Shown here: positions 49,384 through 59,488 of the stretch, piece after piece
Position numbering within the stretch: the first letter of the stretch is position 1
How the letters are laid out: each line of letters starts with the position of its first letter
Source: Antrihabitans auranticaus
GTDB lineage: Bacteria > Actinomycetota > Actinomycetes > Mycobacteriales > Mycobacteriaceae
Length of the DNA: 64,000 bases
Direction: 5' to 3'
Assembly: GCF_016481275.1 (NCBI RefSeq)
Contig: NZ_JAEMNW010000003.1
Span: 620,001-684,000 of the forward strand
Made by a program: the position numbers and the translations under genes
Notes under the pieces: model-generated
What the model saw: only the letters and a program-made list of their open reading frames with translations
What the model was told of the DNA's origin: nothing
Database searches by the model: none

Positions 49384-50517
49384 GTGCTCAACTTCATTTA
49401 CTATCCGGTCTCCGGGATCTTGTGGTTCTGGCACAAGGTCTTCGGTGCGATTCCGTTCCTGGGACCGGACAACGGCATTGCCTGGGCACTGTCTGTGGTG
49501 TTCCTCGTCTTCACACTGCGTCTGCTGCTGTACAAGCCCTTCGTCAAGCAAGTCCGGACGACGCGCCAGATGCAGGAGCTACAGCCGCAAATCAAGGCCC
49601 TGCAGAAGAAGTACGCGGGCGATCGGCAGCGGCAGGCCGTAGAACTGCAGAAGCTGCAGAAGGAACACGGCTTCAACCCGATCATGGGTTGCCTCCCCGT
49701 CTTGGCGCAGGTGCCGGTCTTCATCGGCCTGTATCACGTCCTCATGTCGTTCAACCGCACCGTCGGCGGCTTCGGTCGCCCGGAGCCGATGGACGCTTTG
49801 CAGAACTCCCAGACGCCGAACTACTTCTTCTCGGCTGAGGACGTCCAGTCCTTCCTGAAGTCGGACTTCTTCGGTGCGCCGCTGACGTCGTTCATCACGC
49901 AGAAGCAGTCGGCGTTCGAGGCCTTCCAGGTGGTCGGTGGAGCCGCTCCGTCGACGCTTGGAATCGCGGTCGTCGCGATTCCGCTGATGATCATCGCGAG
50001 CCTCGCCACGCACTTCAATGCGCGTGCGTCGGTCGCTCGCCAGAGTGAAGCGGCAGCTGCCAACCCGCAGGCCGCGATCATGAACAAGCTCGCGCTGTGG
50101 GTGTTCCCACTGGGCGTGCTGGTGTTCGGTGTGTTCCTCCCGATCGCCGTTCTTCTGTACTGGGTTGCGAACAACATCTGGACCTACGGGCAGCAGCACC
50201 TCGTCTTCCGCAAGATCGATCGCGAGGAGCTGGAAAAGAAGGAAGCCGCAATCGAGCGGCGGACGCAGAACGCGCCGAAGCCAGGAGCGCGACCTGCGAA
50301 GGGAAAGACGGGTGTCGACATGGCCAAGGGTCAGTCGACAGCCGCAACGCTCGCGGGTGCTGAGGAGGCGGCTGTGGAACCCACCGCCGCGACTACGGAG
50401 ACTGCGCCGGCAAAGGCTCAGCCGAAGAGACCGAACCGAGGCAGTGGCCAGCAACGAAGGCCTTCGCAGGGTGGCAGACCCGGCGGCCGCGGTCGATCGA
50501 ACAAGAAGCGACGGTGA
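49384..50517 (+). CDS. yidC: Membrane protein insertase YidC
   Basis: Inserts and folds inner-membrane proteins, with or without SecYEG. The protein has 377 residues and five membrane helices. It begins [20 protein letters not shown] and has the core [20 protein letters not shown]. The hydrophilic groove is entered by an Arg in the [18 protein letters not shown] helix. The C-terminal tail is Lys/Arg/Ala-rich, which helps ribosome docking. The start is GTG 49384; earlier in-frame codons lie inside yidD. The end overlaps jag (GTGA). Confidence 0.93.
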   Translation: MLNFIYYPVSGILWFWHKVFGAIPFLGPDNGIAWALSVVFLVFTLRLLLYKPFVKQVRTTRQMQELQPQIKALQKKYAGDRQRQAVELQKLQKEHGFNPIMGCLPVLAQVPVFIGLYHVLMSFNRTVGGFGRPEPMDALQNSQTPNYFFSAEDVQSFLKSDFFGAPLTSFITQKQSAFEAFQVVGGAAPSTLGIAVVAIPLMIIASLATHFNARASVARQSEAAAANPQAAIMNKLALWVFPLGVLVFGVFLPIAVLLYWVANNIWTYGQQHLVFRKIDREELEKKEAAIERRTQNAPKPGARPAKGKTGVDMAKGQSTAATLAGAEEAAVEPTAATTETAPAKAQPKRPNRGSGQQRRPSQGGRPGGRGRSNKKRR

Positions 50518-51137
50518 CGACGATGCTTACCGAAGAAATTCGACAGGGTGAGGAAGCAGAAACTGTGATGGCATTCGATTCGGACAACGGACAGTCCGAA
50601 GAGACCTCTTCTGAGACAGAGGTGTCGACGGCAGTCAACGGTGCGAACGGCGAGCAGAAAGTCGCCGTGGAGTCCGATGACGATCTGATCGAAGAGGGCG
50701 AGATCGCGGGCGACTACCTCGAGCAGCTGCTCGACGTTCTCGACTTCGACGGCGACATCGACCTGGACGTGGAAGGTGACCGCGCAATCGTCAGCATCGA
50801 CGGTGGGAAAGACCTTACGAAGCTCGTCGGTCGACGCGGCGAGGTTCTCGATGCCCTTCAGGAGCTGACTCGTCTCGCCGTGCAGCAGAGCACCGGCGAG
50901 CGCAGCCGGCTCATGTTGGACATTGCTGGCTGGAGGGCAAACCGGCGTGCGGAGCTGACATCGTTGGGTCGGGATGCCGCGCACCGGGTTTTGGAGTCGG
51001 GCGAACGCGAAGCCCTGTCTCCGATGACGCCGTTCGAGCGCAAGATCGTCCACGACGCGGTTGCCGGAGTCGACGGTGTCTCGAGCGAGAGCGAAGGCGC
51101 AGAGCCTTCTAGGCGAGTAGTAGTCGTCAAGGATTGA
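50514..51137 (+). CDS. jag: Jag/KhpB-like RNA-binding protein (KH + R3H)
   Basis: The protein has 207 residues. An acidic, disordered N-terminus is followed by a KH-type domain ([20 protein letters not shown] then [19 protein letters not shown]). An R3H domain follows, with [20 protein letters not shown] and [17 protein letters not shown]. Homologues (Jag/KhpB) bind RNA and affect cell division and elongation. Start GTG 50514 overlaps the yidC stop. An intrinsic terminator follows. Confidence 0.92.
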   Translation: MTTMLTEEIRQGEEAETVMAFDSDNGQSEETSSETEVSTAVNGANGEQKVAVESDDDLIEEGEIAGDYLEQLLDVLDFDGDIDLDVEGDRAIVSIDGGKDLTKLVGRRGEVLDALQELTRLAVQQSTGERSRLMLDIAGWRANRRAELTSLGRDAAHRVLESGEREALSPMTPFERKIVHDAVAGVDGVSSESEGAEPSRRVVVVKD

Positions 51138-51152
51138 CGACGATGACCAGCG

Positions 51153-51184
51153 GGGCCCTCGGTCAACAGACCGGGGGCCCTTTT
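51153..51184 (+). terminator. Intrinsic terminator after jag
   Basis: A GC-rich hairpin (GGGCCC-x-CGGTC pairing with GACCG-x-GGGCCC, five-base loop AACA-type) is followed by TTTT. It ends the rpmH-jag transcript before gidB. Confidence 0.8.
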
Positions 51185-51197
51185 GGTTCTGTAGGTT

Positions 51198-51211
51198 AAT
51201 TACATCGATGT
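51198..51211. repeat. 14-base sequence AATTACATCGATGT, copy 2
   Basis: Identical to 15994-16007. Here the palindrome is longer: TACATCGATGTA at 51201-51212. It sits 20 bases before gidB in the probable promoter region, after the jag terminator. The binding factor is unknown. Confidence 0.6.
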
Positions 51212-51230
51212 AGTTCTGTGCCTGGGAGGA

Positions 51231-51896
51231 ATGTTTCACGTGGAACCGATCGCGGACGATGTTCCGGAAGTGGCACAAAAGATCTTCGGTAGTCGCCTCG
51301 AGCTTGCGGTGCGCTATTGGCATGCGTTGGCGACTGACGGAGTCGAGCACGGGCTGATCGGTCCGCGTGAAGTTCCGCGACTGTGGGATCGGCACATTCT
51401 CAACTGCGCGGTCGTTGGAGAGTTGATCGGCGATGGCGAGTCGATAGTGGATATCGGTAGTGGCGCCGGCCTGCCCGGCATTCCGCTCGCGATCGCTCGG
51501 CCCGATCTACGGGTCGCCCTAGTTGAGCCGCTCCTTCGGAGAACGAGATTTCTTGCGGAGTTCACCGAGTCGGTCGGGCTGGACATCACCATCATTCGGG
51601 GGCGCGCTGAACAGCCGGGGGTGATCAAGGAGGTCGGCGGTGCGGACGTGGCGACATCCCGCGCGGTCGCCCCCCTCGAGAAGCTGGCTAAGTGGTCACT
51701 CCCCCTCGTTCATGAACACGGCCGGATGGTCGCAATGAAGGGCGCAACCGCCGGCGAGGAGATCGCTCGCGACCGGGCGGCTCTCGCAAAGTTGGGTGCA
51801 GCGCACATCGAGGTCGTCGAATGTGGGGTCGGGGTGCTTCCCACGCCGACGACAGTCGTTTGCGCCGAGCGGGTTCCGCGTCGCCAGAAGCGCTGA
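51231..51896 (+). CDS. rsmG: 16S rRNA (guanine-N7) methyltransferase RsmG (GidB)
   Basis: Methylates G527 of 16S rRNA. The protein has 221 residues with the SAM-binding motif [21 protein letters not shown], the following [12 protein letters not shown] and the [10 protein letters not shown] segment. Its first residues, MFHVE, are encoded by a parS sequence, as in many actinobacteria. ATG 51231 sits directly on a GGAGGA, so GTG 51240, spaced better from it, may be the true start. A gidB-parA-parB order is expected; here 4.7 kb intervenes. Confidence 0.93.
   Translation: MFHVEPIADDVPEVAQKIFGSRLELAVRYWHALATDGVEHGLIGPREVPRLWDRHILNCAVVGELIGDGESIVDIGSGAGLPGIPLAIARPDLRVALVEPLLRRTRFLAEFTESVGLDITIIRGRAEQPGVIKEVGGADVATSRAVAPLEKLAKWSLPLVHEHGRMVAMKGATAGEEIARDRAALAKLGAAHIEVVECGVGVLPTPTTVVCAERVPRRQKR
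51233..51246. other. parS site 1 (GTTTCACGTGGAAC)
   Basis: Matches the ParB-binding centromere parS (GTTTCACGTGAAAC) with one change. It overlaps the first codons of gidB. Same variant as sites 3 and 4. Confidence 0.85.
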
Positions 51897-52340
51897 ATTC
51901 GCAGTGATTTCGTGCTTTTTGGGCTCGTAAATCGCAGGAACGATCACCCCAGGGCGAAATTGTCACGTGACACGGGGACTGGGCAACCGATCGGCGCGTT
52001 GCTTGGTGAACGACGTATCTGCATTTTCGATGCTGCTGACGACATGCCGAGCCTCGGCTGGAGACGCTTTGCTCGGAGCGCAGTGACCCTTCCTCTAGCG
52101 GCCGAATGCCGCGGTGGCTCAGACGCGGCGATGGTGTCGGTTTTCAGTCCGCAGATTTCTGTGCCGGAAGCTTGCCGCACGGAACCTCCCGCTAGTAGTA
52201 CTCGGCCAATGAGCCTTCTGACTCCCGACCTCAGCTCGGGCACGATGTCGACGAAGACCAGCCGGTAGTGCTCTTTGAAAACCGGCCACCCCGTGCGTTT
52301 TAGTGTGTGTAAGGCCCGGGACATCCCAGACACTGTGTTG
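51897..52340. other. Unassigned segment between gidB and the IS481 remnant
   Basis: About 440 bases with no convincing gene. A minus-strand frame (51944-52340) runs on from the transposase tail but shows no recognisable domain. A palindrome TGTCACGTGACA at 51961-51972 shares the CACGTG core with parS but lacks its arms. Confidence 0.5.
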
Positions 52341-53457
52341 TCAGGACATCGGTGACAGTACCGATTCTGTTGTAGGTTCAGGGTTTTGCGAGGACGGCCG
52401 CGAGGCTTGCCGGTGCCGTGGTAAGTGCCAATAGGGCGGATCGTTAGCTCGCTCGCGGATGAGAGTTCCGGTGTCATGCTCGACGAACATCACCGTGTCG
52501 ACTCCGGTCTCGATCACCACGACGTGTTGTCCGCGCCGTTGGCTGCCGGTACCGATCTTGCGTGTGCGGAAGTTGATGTTGCCGGCGGCGACCTTCGGGT
52601 CTGCTGCTCGAGCCCACGGTATGGGCGTTCATGGTTGTCGTGCCATCGGAACCGTTCGCATAGGGCCTGTAACTCCTCGATTGTTTCCGCCGGAGCGTGG
52701 TCGGGTGTAGAACTTCTTGAAGGTGCGGTGGTACCGCTCGATCTTCCGCAAGTCTGCGGATGACGAGGACGTCAGCTGAGTTGCTTGATCCCCAGCGCGG
52801 TCAATCGTTGCTGGAAATGCACGCGCTTGTGTCCGTCCCGGGAGCGGAACTGCTGGCCGTTGTCGCTGACCAACTGCCGCGGCGCGCCGTGCTCGGCGAT
52901 GGCGGTCTCCATCGCCCGCCCTGCTGACAGCACGGTGAACCCACGTGTCGCGGTTGCGCCCATCGCGAACCGCGCATGATCGTCGAGGATGGCCACGATC
53001 CATGCCGTGGAGCCGTCGGCCAACGCGACCTGCGTGCGCAATCGATTTGCCACAGATCGTTGGGGGCGTACCGTCGCCACGTGCGCTGGGTGCGGCGCCG
53101 CTGCGGCGTGATCGTCGAATGCCGATGCAACACTCGGTGAGTGGTCGAGATTGTTGGCACGCGCGGTGCACCGGCACGAGCGAGGTGAGTGTGGATGGTG
53201 CGGGCACCCCACCGCGGTTTGGCGGCCTGTAGTCGCACGATTTCCGCCTTCACGGCCGCGTCCGTCTGCCTCGGTGAGGTCAGTGGTCGGCGCGACCGCG
53301 GCGAGTGCGCCGACTCCGTCGGTGTAGAACCGGCGTCGGTACTCATAGAACGTTTGTCGCGAGACCCCGTACCGACGGCACGTCTCGGCCACACGGTGAT
53401 CCCGTCGCGCATCGGGGTCAACAAGATCTCCAAACAGCGTTCGTGCACGCTCAGGAC
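52341..53457 (-). pseudogene. Decayed IS481-family transposase
   Basis: Pieces of one transposase lie in order but in changing frames. They read LSVHERCLEILLTPMRDG; CRRYGVSRQTFYEYRRRFYT; IVRLQAAKPRWGARTIHTHL; IVAILDDHARFAMGATATRG (the DD part of the DDE core); LVSDNGQQFRSRD; IERYHRTFKKF (the E region); then CERFRWHDNHERPYRGLEQQ and a tail ending LSPMS. At least four or five frameshifts separate them, near 53400, 53265, 53050, 52770 and 52590. The catalytic residues survive in pieces but no functional protein can be made. Lies inside the gidB-parA gap. Order and motifs are typical of actinobacterial IS481 elements. Confidence 0.85.
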
Positions 53458-53523
53458 TCTCACTCTCCAAGCGAGTGCCATTGATGTCCCGCCAACGATC
53501 TGTCAGCCATGAGTCCGGGCCCA

Positions 53524-53549
53524 CGCCACCCATCCTTGGATGGGTGGCG
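53524..53549. repeat. Perfect 12-base hairpin at the junction of two IS remnants
   Basis: CGCCACCCATCC and its exact complement flank a two-base loop. It lies 70 bases before the IS481 remnant's start and just before the IS21-like remnant. It may be part of a terminal or insertion-related structure. Confidence 0.6.
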
Positions 53550-53568
53550 GGTTTCGTCGAGCACCAGT

Positions 53569-54045
53569 GGCCTGGTTTTCGAGGAGCTGCGACAGAAGCT
53601 CAGGTTCGCGCGTGGCACGGTGGCTGCCGCGTTGGCGAGTGAGTCGCGGCCGAAGTATCACCGTCCGCAGGTCGATTCTGCGATCAATGCGGCTGAGCCG
53701 AAGATTCGTGCCTTGCTGGCGGCGTATCGGAGGATGCCTGCGGGAACGGGCCGGCGCTTTGCGGCCGGAGGACGCGCCCGCCGACCGGCTCGAGCATCAG
53801 CCGCGTCGGGCGGTGCAGGTCGGTTGCCCCCTGGTGCTGGTGTCGGTGGCCGGGATGTGGCAGCTGCTGTCAGACCGGCTCGATGCACCCCCGGGAACTG
53901 TCTTCGACGAAGTTGGCTACATCCCCTTTGAACAAGACGCCGCAAACCTGTTCTTCCAACCGGTGTCCAGCCGCTCGCTCGTCCTCACCTCCAACCTTCC
54001 CTTTCGCCCGCTGGGGCGAAGTCCTCGGCGACCGCATCGTCCCCG
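53569..54045 (+). pseudogene. IS21-family remnant (IstA N-terminus joined to IstB C-terminus)
   Basis: Two pieces of an IS21-type element remain. The first (about 53569-53745) reads RQKLRFARGTVAAALASESR and AAEPKIRALLAAYRRMPA, the N-terminal part of an IstA-type transposase. The second (about 53895-54045) reads DEVGYIPFEQDAANLFFQ and LVLTSNLPF, then in another frame FARWGEVLGD, all characteristic of the IstB helper ATPase. The middle of the element is deleted and frames are shifted, so it is inactive. It lies on the opposite strand to the IS481 remnant. Confidence 0.78.
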
Positions 54046-55135
54046 ACGCCGAAACACGCCACAACAACTACACCACCGTGATCTGCCTGACGAACGCCGT
54101 CACTGGTCTACTTTTGGACCGCCGTTGGCACAGACCAACCGGATCCCCCGATGCGTTTGGACGAGTGCTGGCGACGGCAAGTTGGAACTGACCACTGCGT
54201 GACGTCTGAATATCGACCGCCTTCTTTGGTGACTCCTGTTTTATCGAGCCAGCAGAGGGACGGGATGTGCCGGGCACGCGCCCGCCCGTGAAGTCGGGCA
54301 GGTTGCGATGGCACACCGAAGCCTCACGGTTGGATCGTCGATGCGGTGGAGAAGGGAGATCGCGCGGGCTCGTCCGACGAAGCTGAGGTCGATGATCGCA
54401 CCATGGATCTATTGGGTCCGATCGATCCGTCCCGATTCGCCTTCGCTCACCACCAATCGGGTCGGCGAAATCGCGCGATTCGATCGGGGCTTTCGACCAC
54501 CGACAATCCGAACTGAGGGCTTTGCCCGGTCTGGCATTGGCGACCCGGCGTTCGAGTAATTGTCGAGATTGCTGCGCCGGACCGGTGTGGTGTCGCAGTA
54601 TCTGGTTTGGGACGAAGTGGGGAGCGATCGGATGCCGGCGTGGCGGCGAAACTGAACTCGCATCCGAATGCCGCGCCTTGACGGCACGTCGTGAGCTAGG
54701 GGCATCAACGACGAGTCCCACCAACTGGATTCGTTCTTCGTGCCCAGATGCACCGTCATCCCGCGGTAAGCGTTCGAGATCGGTGCGCATTCGCCAGGAG
54801 CTAAGGATGCCGCGCTTTCGACCGATCTGTTCGGAGATGTGTCAGTGGAGCGCAAACCCTGCAGCGGTGACATCTTCTGTTTCGGTTGCGACGTGCTTTT
54901 GGACGCAGCCGAAGTCGTCACGTGGTTGGCCCAATTCTGCAATTCGTCAAACCGATTTCGCGAAAGCGCGCTATGTCATTTGGCCAATTGCTAGGAGGCC
55001 ACGGGCAATCGCCTACCGAAGTTGTGATGCCGAAACTCGGCTACTGCTCGGTTGCGAATTGTCTGGAGAGAGAAGTAGTAACCAATGCGATATCGCGTGA
55101 GTGCTCCCGCCGCGCTGCTGAGGGCGGTTGATGTT

Positions 55136-55153
55136 CTGTTTCACGTGAAACAG
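55136..55153. other. parS site 2 (perfect 18-base palindrome)
   Basis: CTGTTTCACGTGAAACAG contains the consensus parS GTTTCACGTGAAAC exactly and extends the symmetry by two bases on each side. It is the best parS in the window and lies in non-coding DNA, 1.45 kb before parA. Confidence 0.93.
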
Positions 55154-56225
55154 CTCGCCAGTTGAGGGCGAGATTCAGATCGGCACAGCTGCTGCCGCCG
55201 ATGCGGCGGTGGGCGGCTGTTGCCAACCCGATCGATTCAGCTCGGCCCTCCATCTGTCGCCGGTTCCGCTCGCGGCTCGCGGAGGAGAGTGGGCGACGGA
55301 CGAAATGGGATCGGACCCGGCTGCGAAGTGGACCGGACCATCCGTTGAAGATCCGTGTCAGGCCATACGCAACGTCACCGTCCAACACAGGCAAGGTCAG
55401 GGTTGAGGTAAGGCCCCTTGTTGCCAATACGTCGAATTTCTCCACCGGGCATTGAGCGAGCACTAAAACGGTCCACCGACGGCGGCGATGGTTCGATCAT
55501 CGAGCACGTCGAAACGGAACTCCGCGCGCAACTTCGCTGGGAAACCGGTCAACTTGGTCGACGACTGTTCATCGGGCAGCGGGGGCGAACGAGAACACGG
55601 GCGAGAGCTCATTGAGTGAGAACCTCCTGGCAAGCCTGATCTGGATTGCCCGACTCGTCCTTCGAGACGATCGTCGACACCTCAGGAACGTACCGGGAAT
55701 GCGGAGCTGGGCGTGATGGTCGGAGCCGGCTTGGTGGATCGGCCGATAGTGCCCGATGGCGGAGTAGCCGGCGAATCAGCTCCGCGGACAAGGCTCGTTA
55801 GTTCTTCTTGTGAGCTCCGAAGTAAGCGAGGCTTGGCCGCACGCGTAGGCGGCGTGGCATCAGGTGCTGCGCCGTTCTGGGCAGGACGGCGGTCAAGTCC
55901 TTGCGGAGTTAGCTACCGGACCACGCGGCAGCTAGGTAGCTCGCGTTCCGATTCAAAGGGGCGGTACTTGTCGAGTTTGAGATACACCCGCTTCCGCCGT
56001 CCGCAACCCGTCGAAGACACCCGACGCGTCGGCGTCGGCGTCGGCGTCGCTCCGGACTCGTTGAAGCTGGTGGAGAAGCACCATCTCCTGAGCGCGTCGG
56101 CAACTGGACCAGCTCGGGATGCATCGTGTCGTGTGACTTGCCATTGGGTTGAGCTTGCCCCTGGAACAGGTTCGTTCGACGATCAATAGGTGCGGGCCGT
56201 GTCCTCGATCGCGTCGAAAACCCAT

Positions 56226-56239
56226 GTTTCACGTGGAAC
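56226..56239. other. parS site 3 (GTTTCACGTGGAAC)
   Basis: Identical to site 1; one base from consensus. Non-coding, 360 bases before parA. Confidence 0.88.
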
Positions 56240-56588
56240 CACGCCTCGGCCCCGGGCGACACGCAGCGACGGACCTCCCGCTGGCGTGTCGCGAAAATCT
56301 TGTGGCTAGGCCGGTTTGGCCGGGTGACTTGTCACCGGGCATGATTGTGCGTACGGCATTCTTCTTGAATTCCTGACGGCGTAGAAGTTTCGGTCACGTT
56401 GACTTCCCTTCGACGTGTCCGCCCTGGCAAGCTTGAGCGATCCCACTGTGGCGCAACCATTCAGCCGATTTCGGCCATTGTTGTCCGGCTCGGCAAGAGA
56501 CATTGATGGGTGTTGCAGGCGATGCCGGGTCGGGCTCTTTGAGATTTGATAGTCAGCTAGCGGGCTGCTGCTCGCGTTAGGAGCAACA

Positions 56589-57608
56589 ATGCCGAGTGGT
56601 GACCAATACGATGTTTCACGTGGAACCGTTTCACGCGAAACTCGGTCGCAATCGAGACAATCGACAGGCAGGCACGGAGTGAAGCACGACAACGACTTTG
56701 TGAGTACGTACGCGGGGATCTCCCCCACCGAAACCCCGATCGGAGCAGCTGCTCATCGCGCCAGCCAGGTTCTACATCCACAATCGGTAGCTCTCCCGAA
56801 GCTGTCAGAAAGACGCGTCATCACGATCGCCAACCAGAAGGGTGGCGTCGGAAAGACTACGACCGCGGTGAACCTCGCGTCGGCGCTTGCACTGCAAGGT
56901 CTGACGGTTCTCGTCGTCGATCTGGACCCTCAGGGCAACGCCAGCACCGCTCTCGGGGTGACTCATACCTCGGGCACACCGTCGAGCTACGAGGTCCTCA
57001 TAGGCGAGGTCAAGGCCAAGGACGCTATCCAGCAGAGCCCGCACAGTCCGCGCCTCATGTGCATTCCTGCGACGATCGATCTCGCCGGCGCAGAGATCGA
57101 GCTCGTGTCGATGGTTGCCCGTGAAGGTCGGCTGAAGACCGCGCTGTCGGACTCGGCGCTCGATGGCTTGGATATCGACTTCGTGATGATCGATTGCCCA
57201 CCGTCACTGGGCCTGCTGACGGTCAACGCGATGGTCGCAGCCAAGGAAGTTTTGATCCCGATCCAATGCGAGTACTACGCGCTCGAGGGTGTGGGCCAGC
57301 TTCTCCGAAACATTCAGCTCGTGCAGGCCCACCTGAATCCGGCGCTGCACGTGTCGACAGTGATCCTCACGATGTACGACGGTCGAACCAAATTGGCGGA
57401 CCAAGTCGCAGACGAAGTCCGCAACCATTTTGGCGACGCTGTACTTCGGTCAGTAATCCCACGGAGCGTCAAGGTCTCCGAAGCGCCTGGGTACGGTATG
57501 ACAGTTCTTGACTACGACCCAGGTTCACGTGGAGCCATGAGCTATTTAGATGCGGGACGAGAGCTTGCATCTCGTTCGGCGGGAACGACGAGGAGTGCAC
57601 GAGCATGA
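56589..57608 (+). CDS. parA: Chromosome partitioning ATPase ParA
   Basis: Deviant Walker ATPase that moves ParB-parS complexes. The protein has 339 residues, with the deviant Walker [19 protein letters not shown] near residue 86. It also has [51 protein letters not shown] and [10 protein letters not shown]. The N-terminal extension of about 75 residues includes [10 protein letters not shown], encoded by two parS copies; the M. tuberculosis protein has the same feature. ATG 56589 was chosen for this reason. It is coupled to parB (ATGA overlap). Confidence 0.94.
   Translation: MPSGDQYDVSRGTVSRETRSQSRQSTGRHGVKHDNDFVSTYAGISPTETPIGAAAHRASQVLHPQSVALPKLSERRVITIANQKGGVGKTTTAVNLASALALQGLTVLVVDLDPQGNASTALGVTHTSGTPSSYEVLIGEVKAKDAIQQSPHSPRLMCIPATIDLAGAEIELVSMVAREGRLKTALSDSALDGLDIDFVMIDCPPSLGLLTVNAMVAAKEVLIPIQCEYYALEGVGQLLRNIQLVQAHLNPALHVSTVILTMYDGRTKLADQVADEVRNHFGDAVLRSVIPRSVKVSEAPGYGMTVLDYDPGSRGAMSYLDAGRELASRSAGTTRSARA
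56613..56641. other. parS sites 4 and 5 at the parA start
   Basis: GTTTCACGTGGAAC at 56613-56626 and GTTTCACGCGAAAC at 56628-56641, separated by one base. Each differs from consensus by one base. They encode VSRGT and VSRET in ParA, so a centromere half is built into the gene. Confidence 0.85.
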
Positions 57609-58615
57609 GTCAAGCGCGTAAAGGTGGACTGGGTCGCGGCCTTGCTGCTCTCATCCCCACGGGCCCTGCCAACGGCGGACCTGGCCTCGGTAGTGCAGCT
57701 GCCGACGTCATCATCGGCGTCGAGAAGTCGAACACAGCGCTGAAGCTCGCCGGTGCGCCAGACAGGATCCCGGACTCGATCGACGAGTTCGAGGCCTCCC
57801 CCGCCGGTGCTGTGTATCGGGAGATCCCGCACGCGCAGATCAGCCCCAACCCCAAGCAGCCTCGGCAGGTCTTCGACGACGAGTCTCTGGCGGAGCTCGT
57901 TCACTCGATTCGCGAGTTCGGCCTCATGCAGCCGATCGTTGTTCGCCGCACCGGATTGCAAAGCTACCAACTCGTCATGGGTGAACGGCGTTGGCGAGCG
58001 AGCCAGGAAGCCGGACTCGAGACCATCCCGGCGATCGTTCGCGAAACAGCCGATGGTTCGATGCTGCGCGACGCACTCCTCGAGAACATCCATCGAGTGC
58101 AGCTGAATCCGCTGGAAGAAGCTGCGGCGTATCAGCAACTGCTCGAAGAGTTCGAAGTCACTCACGAGGAGTTGGCTGCTCGCATCGGTCGGTCACGCCC
58201 GGTGGTGACGAACATGATCAGACTGCTGAAGTTGCCGATTCCCGTACAGCGCCGGGTTGCAGCCGGCGTGCTCTCGGCGGGTCACGCACGCGCACTCCTC
58301 TCGCTGGATGCCGGCGCGGATGCGCAGGAAGTCCTCGCCGCACGAATCGTTGCCGAGGGACTTTCGGTCAGAGCTACCGAAGAGGCTGTCACGCTCGCCA
58401 ACCGCGAAGAAGACAAGGCGCTGCCTCCCGCTCGTCGCAAGCCGATTCAAATGCCCGGACTTCAAGACTTGGCGGAGCGGCTGTCGAACTCCTTTGATAC
58501 CAAGGTCACCGTGAGCCTTGGGCAGCGAAAAGGGAAGATCGTCGTAGAGTTCGGCTCGGTCGACGACCTCCAACGAATCGTCGGACTTATGGAGAAGCAA
58601 GACGCGAATCTATGA
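57605..58615 (+). CDS. parB: Chromosome partitioning protein ParB
   Basis: CTP-dependent DNA clamp that loads at parS and spreads. The protein has 336 residues. The N-terminal ParB/Srx region contains [20 protein letters not shown], the [20 protein letters not shown] box and the central helix-turn-helix ([20 protein letters not shown]). The C-terminal dimerisation domain runs to [19 protein letters not shown] 57605 overlaps the parA stop by four bases. Confidence 0.95.
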   Translation: MSQARKGGLGRGLAALIPTGPANGGPGLGSAAADVIIGVEKSNTALKLAGAPDRIPDSIDEFEASPAGAVYREIPHAQISPNPKQPRQVFDDESLAELVHSIREFGLMQPIVVRRTGLQSYQLVMGERRWRASQEAGLETIPAIVRETADGSMLRDALLENIHRVQLNPLEEAAAYQQLLEEFEVTHEELAARIGRSRPVVTNMIRLLKLPIPVQRRVAAGVLSAGHARALLSLDAGADAQEVLAARIVAEGLSVRATEEAVTLANREEDKALPPARRKPIQMPGLQDLAERLSNSFDTKVTVSLGQRKGKIVVEFGSVDDLQRIVGLMEKQDANL

Positions 58616-58715
58616 TTGTGAGTGGGTATCCCACGGGTCAGGCTCGAAACGTCACAGTGACAGGGCGTTCTTTCGAGTCTGACCGTCGGCAAAGACACGG
58701 AGGCTGAGGCAAGCA

Positions 58716-59441
58716 GTGTCGACCAACGTCACCGCTCTGACTCTGGATGGTCTGGACAGACTGCCCTCGCACGCTCGGCGATGCGTGTTCTGGGAACTCG
58801 ACCCCGCGGTCGCGGCAACCTCGCGAGAATTCACGGACCCAGTCTTCGAGAAGGAAGCCTGGCTTTCGACGGTCATGCTCGAGTGGGGATCATGCGGTCA
58901 AGTTGCAACCGTGGGCGGAACGCCTGCGGGCTGCGCGCTGTACTCCCCGCCGAGTGCTGTCCCGCGCGCCGGGCTGTTTCCAACGTCGCCCGTCAGCGCG
59001 GACGCGGTTCTCCTCACCACGTTGCGCCTCGAACGTGCCGCATTGCGTGATGACATAGCCGACGACGACGCGCTAGCGAACAACCTCGTGCAGGCGGTCG
59101 TCGCCGATCTTGTGCGACGCGGTGTGCGTGCGCTGGAGTCGTTCGGAATCCGGCAGGATGACAACGACGTTCCCGGCGACGTCACGATTGCAGCCGGCCG
59201 CCCCAGCGCTACAGCAGCGCTTGAGTGCTCCCCCGCTTCCTGCATGATCCCGGCGGATTTCCTCGAAGCGGTCGGCTTCGAAGTGGTTGCGCCACATTAC
59301 CGATTCCCGCGCCTGCGGCTGGAACTCGACCGCGACCACGGCTGGAAGGCAGACGTCGAATACGCCCTCGAGCAATTGCTGCAAGCGGCATCGCTGTCGG
59401 TCGCCGACCTCGGAAGTCGGTCTAAGGTCGGGGCGATGTAG
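58716..59441 (+). CDS. GNAT-like protein next to parB (Rv3916c-like)
   Basis: A 241-residue protein matching the conserved Rv3916c protein in position between parB and cwlM. It has SHARRCVFWELDPAVAA at the start, and a GNAT-like fold is suggested by the sequence LEAVGFEVVAPHYRFPRLRLEL near the C-terminus. No clear acetyl-CoA P-loop (R/QxxGxG/A) is visible, so acetyltransferase activity is uncertain. The start is GTG 58716. It converges on cwlM with a hairpin between. Confidence 0.75.
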   Translation: MSTNVTALTLDGLDRLPSHARRCVFWELDPAVAATSREFTDPVFEKEAWLSTVMLEWGSCGQVATVGGTPAGCALYSPPSAVPRAGLFPTSPVSADAVLLTTLRLERAALRDDIADDDALANNLVQAVVADLVRRGVRALESFGIRQDDNDVPGDVTIAAGRPSATAALECSPASCMIPADFLEAVGFEVVAPHYRFPRLRLELDRDHGWKADVEYALEQLLQAASLSVADLGSRSKVGAM

Positions 59442-59460
59442 AACGGTCTGGGCGCTAGAA

Positions 59461-59488
59461 CGACCGCGGCGAGAATCAGCCGCGGTCG
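59461..59488. terminator. Hairpin between convergent GNAT-like gene and cwlM
   Basis: CGACCGCGGC and its exact complement flank an eight-base loop, overlapping the last codons of cwlM. It has no T tract, but its place at a convergent junction suggests a two-way terminator. Confidence 0.5.

Larger units (their letters stand above)
54046..56588. other. Gene-poor segment before parA containing parS sites
   Basis: About 2.5 kb without a recognisable gene. Short overlapping frames exist on both strands (for example 54522-55100 plus and 55713-56189 plus), but none has a domain, a good ribosome-binding site or the strong third-position GC of real genes nearby. Near 56330-56390 the minus strand reads RQEFKKNAVRTIMPGDKSPG, faintly like an IS3-type OrfA. 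A GTCGGC microsatellite lies at about 56027-56049. Two parS sites (55136 and 56226) are inside, and a third pair follows at the parA start. Confidence 0.6.

Noticed and set aside
55713-56189. 158-codon plus-strand frame before parA as a gene
   Set aside because: No ribosome-binding site or domain, composition is low-complexity, and it runs through a GTCGGC microsatellite.
56611-56682. Tiny frame [10 protein letters not shown]... overlapping parA start
   Set aside because: It merely reads the parS pair in another frame; ParA frame matches the conserved N-terminal extension.
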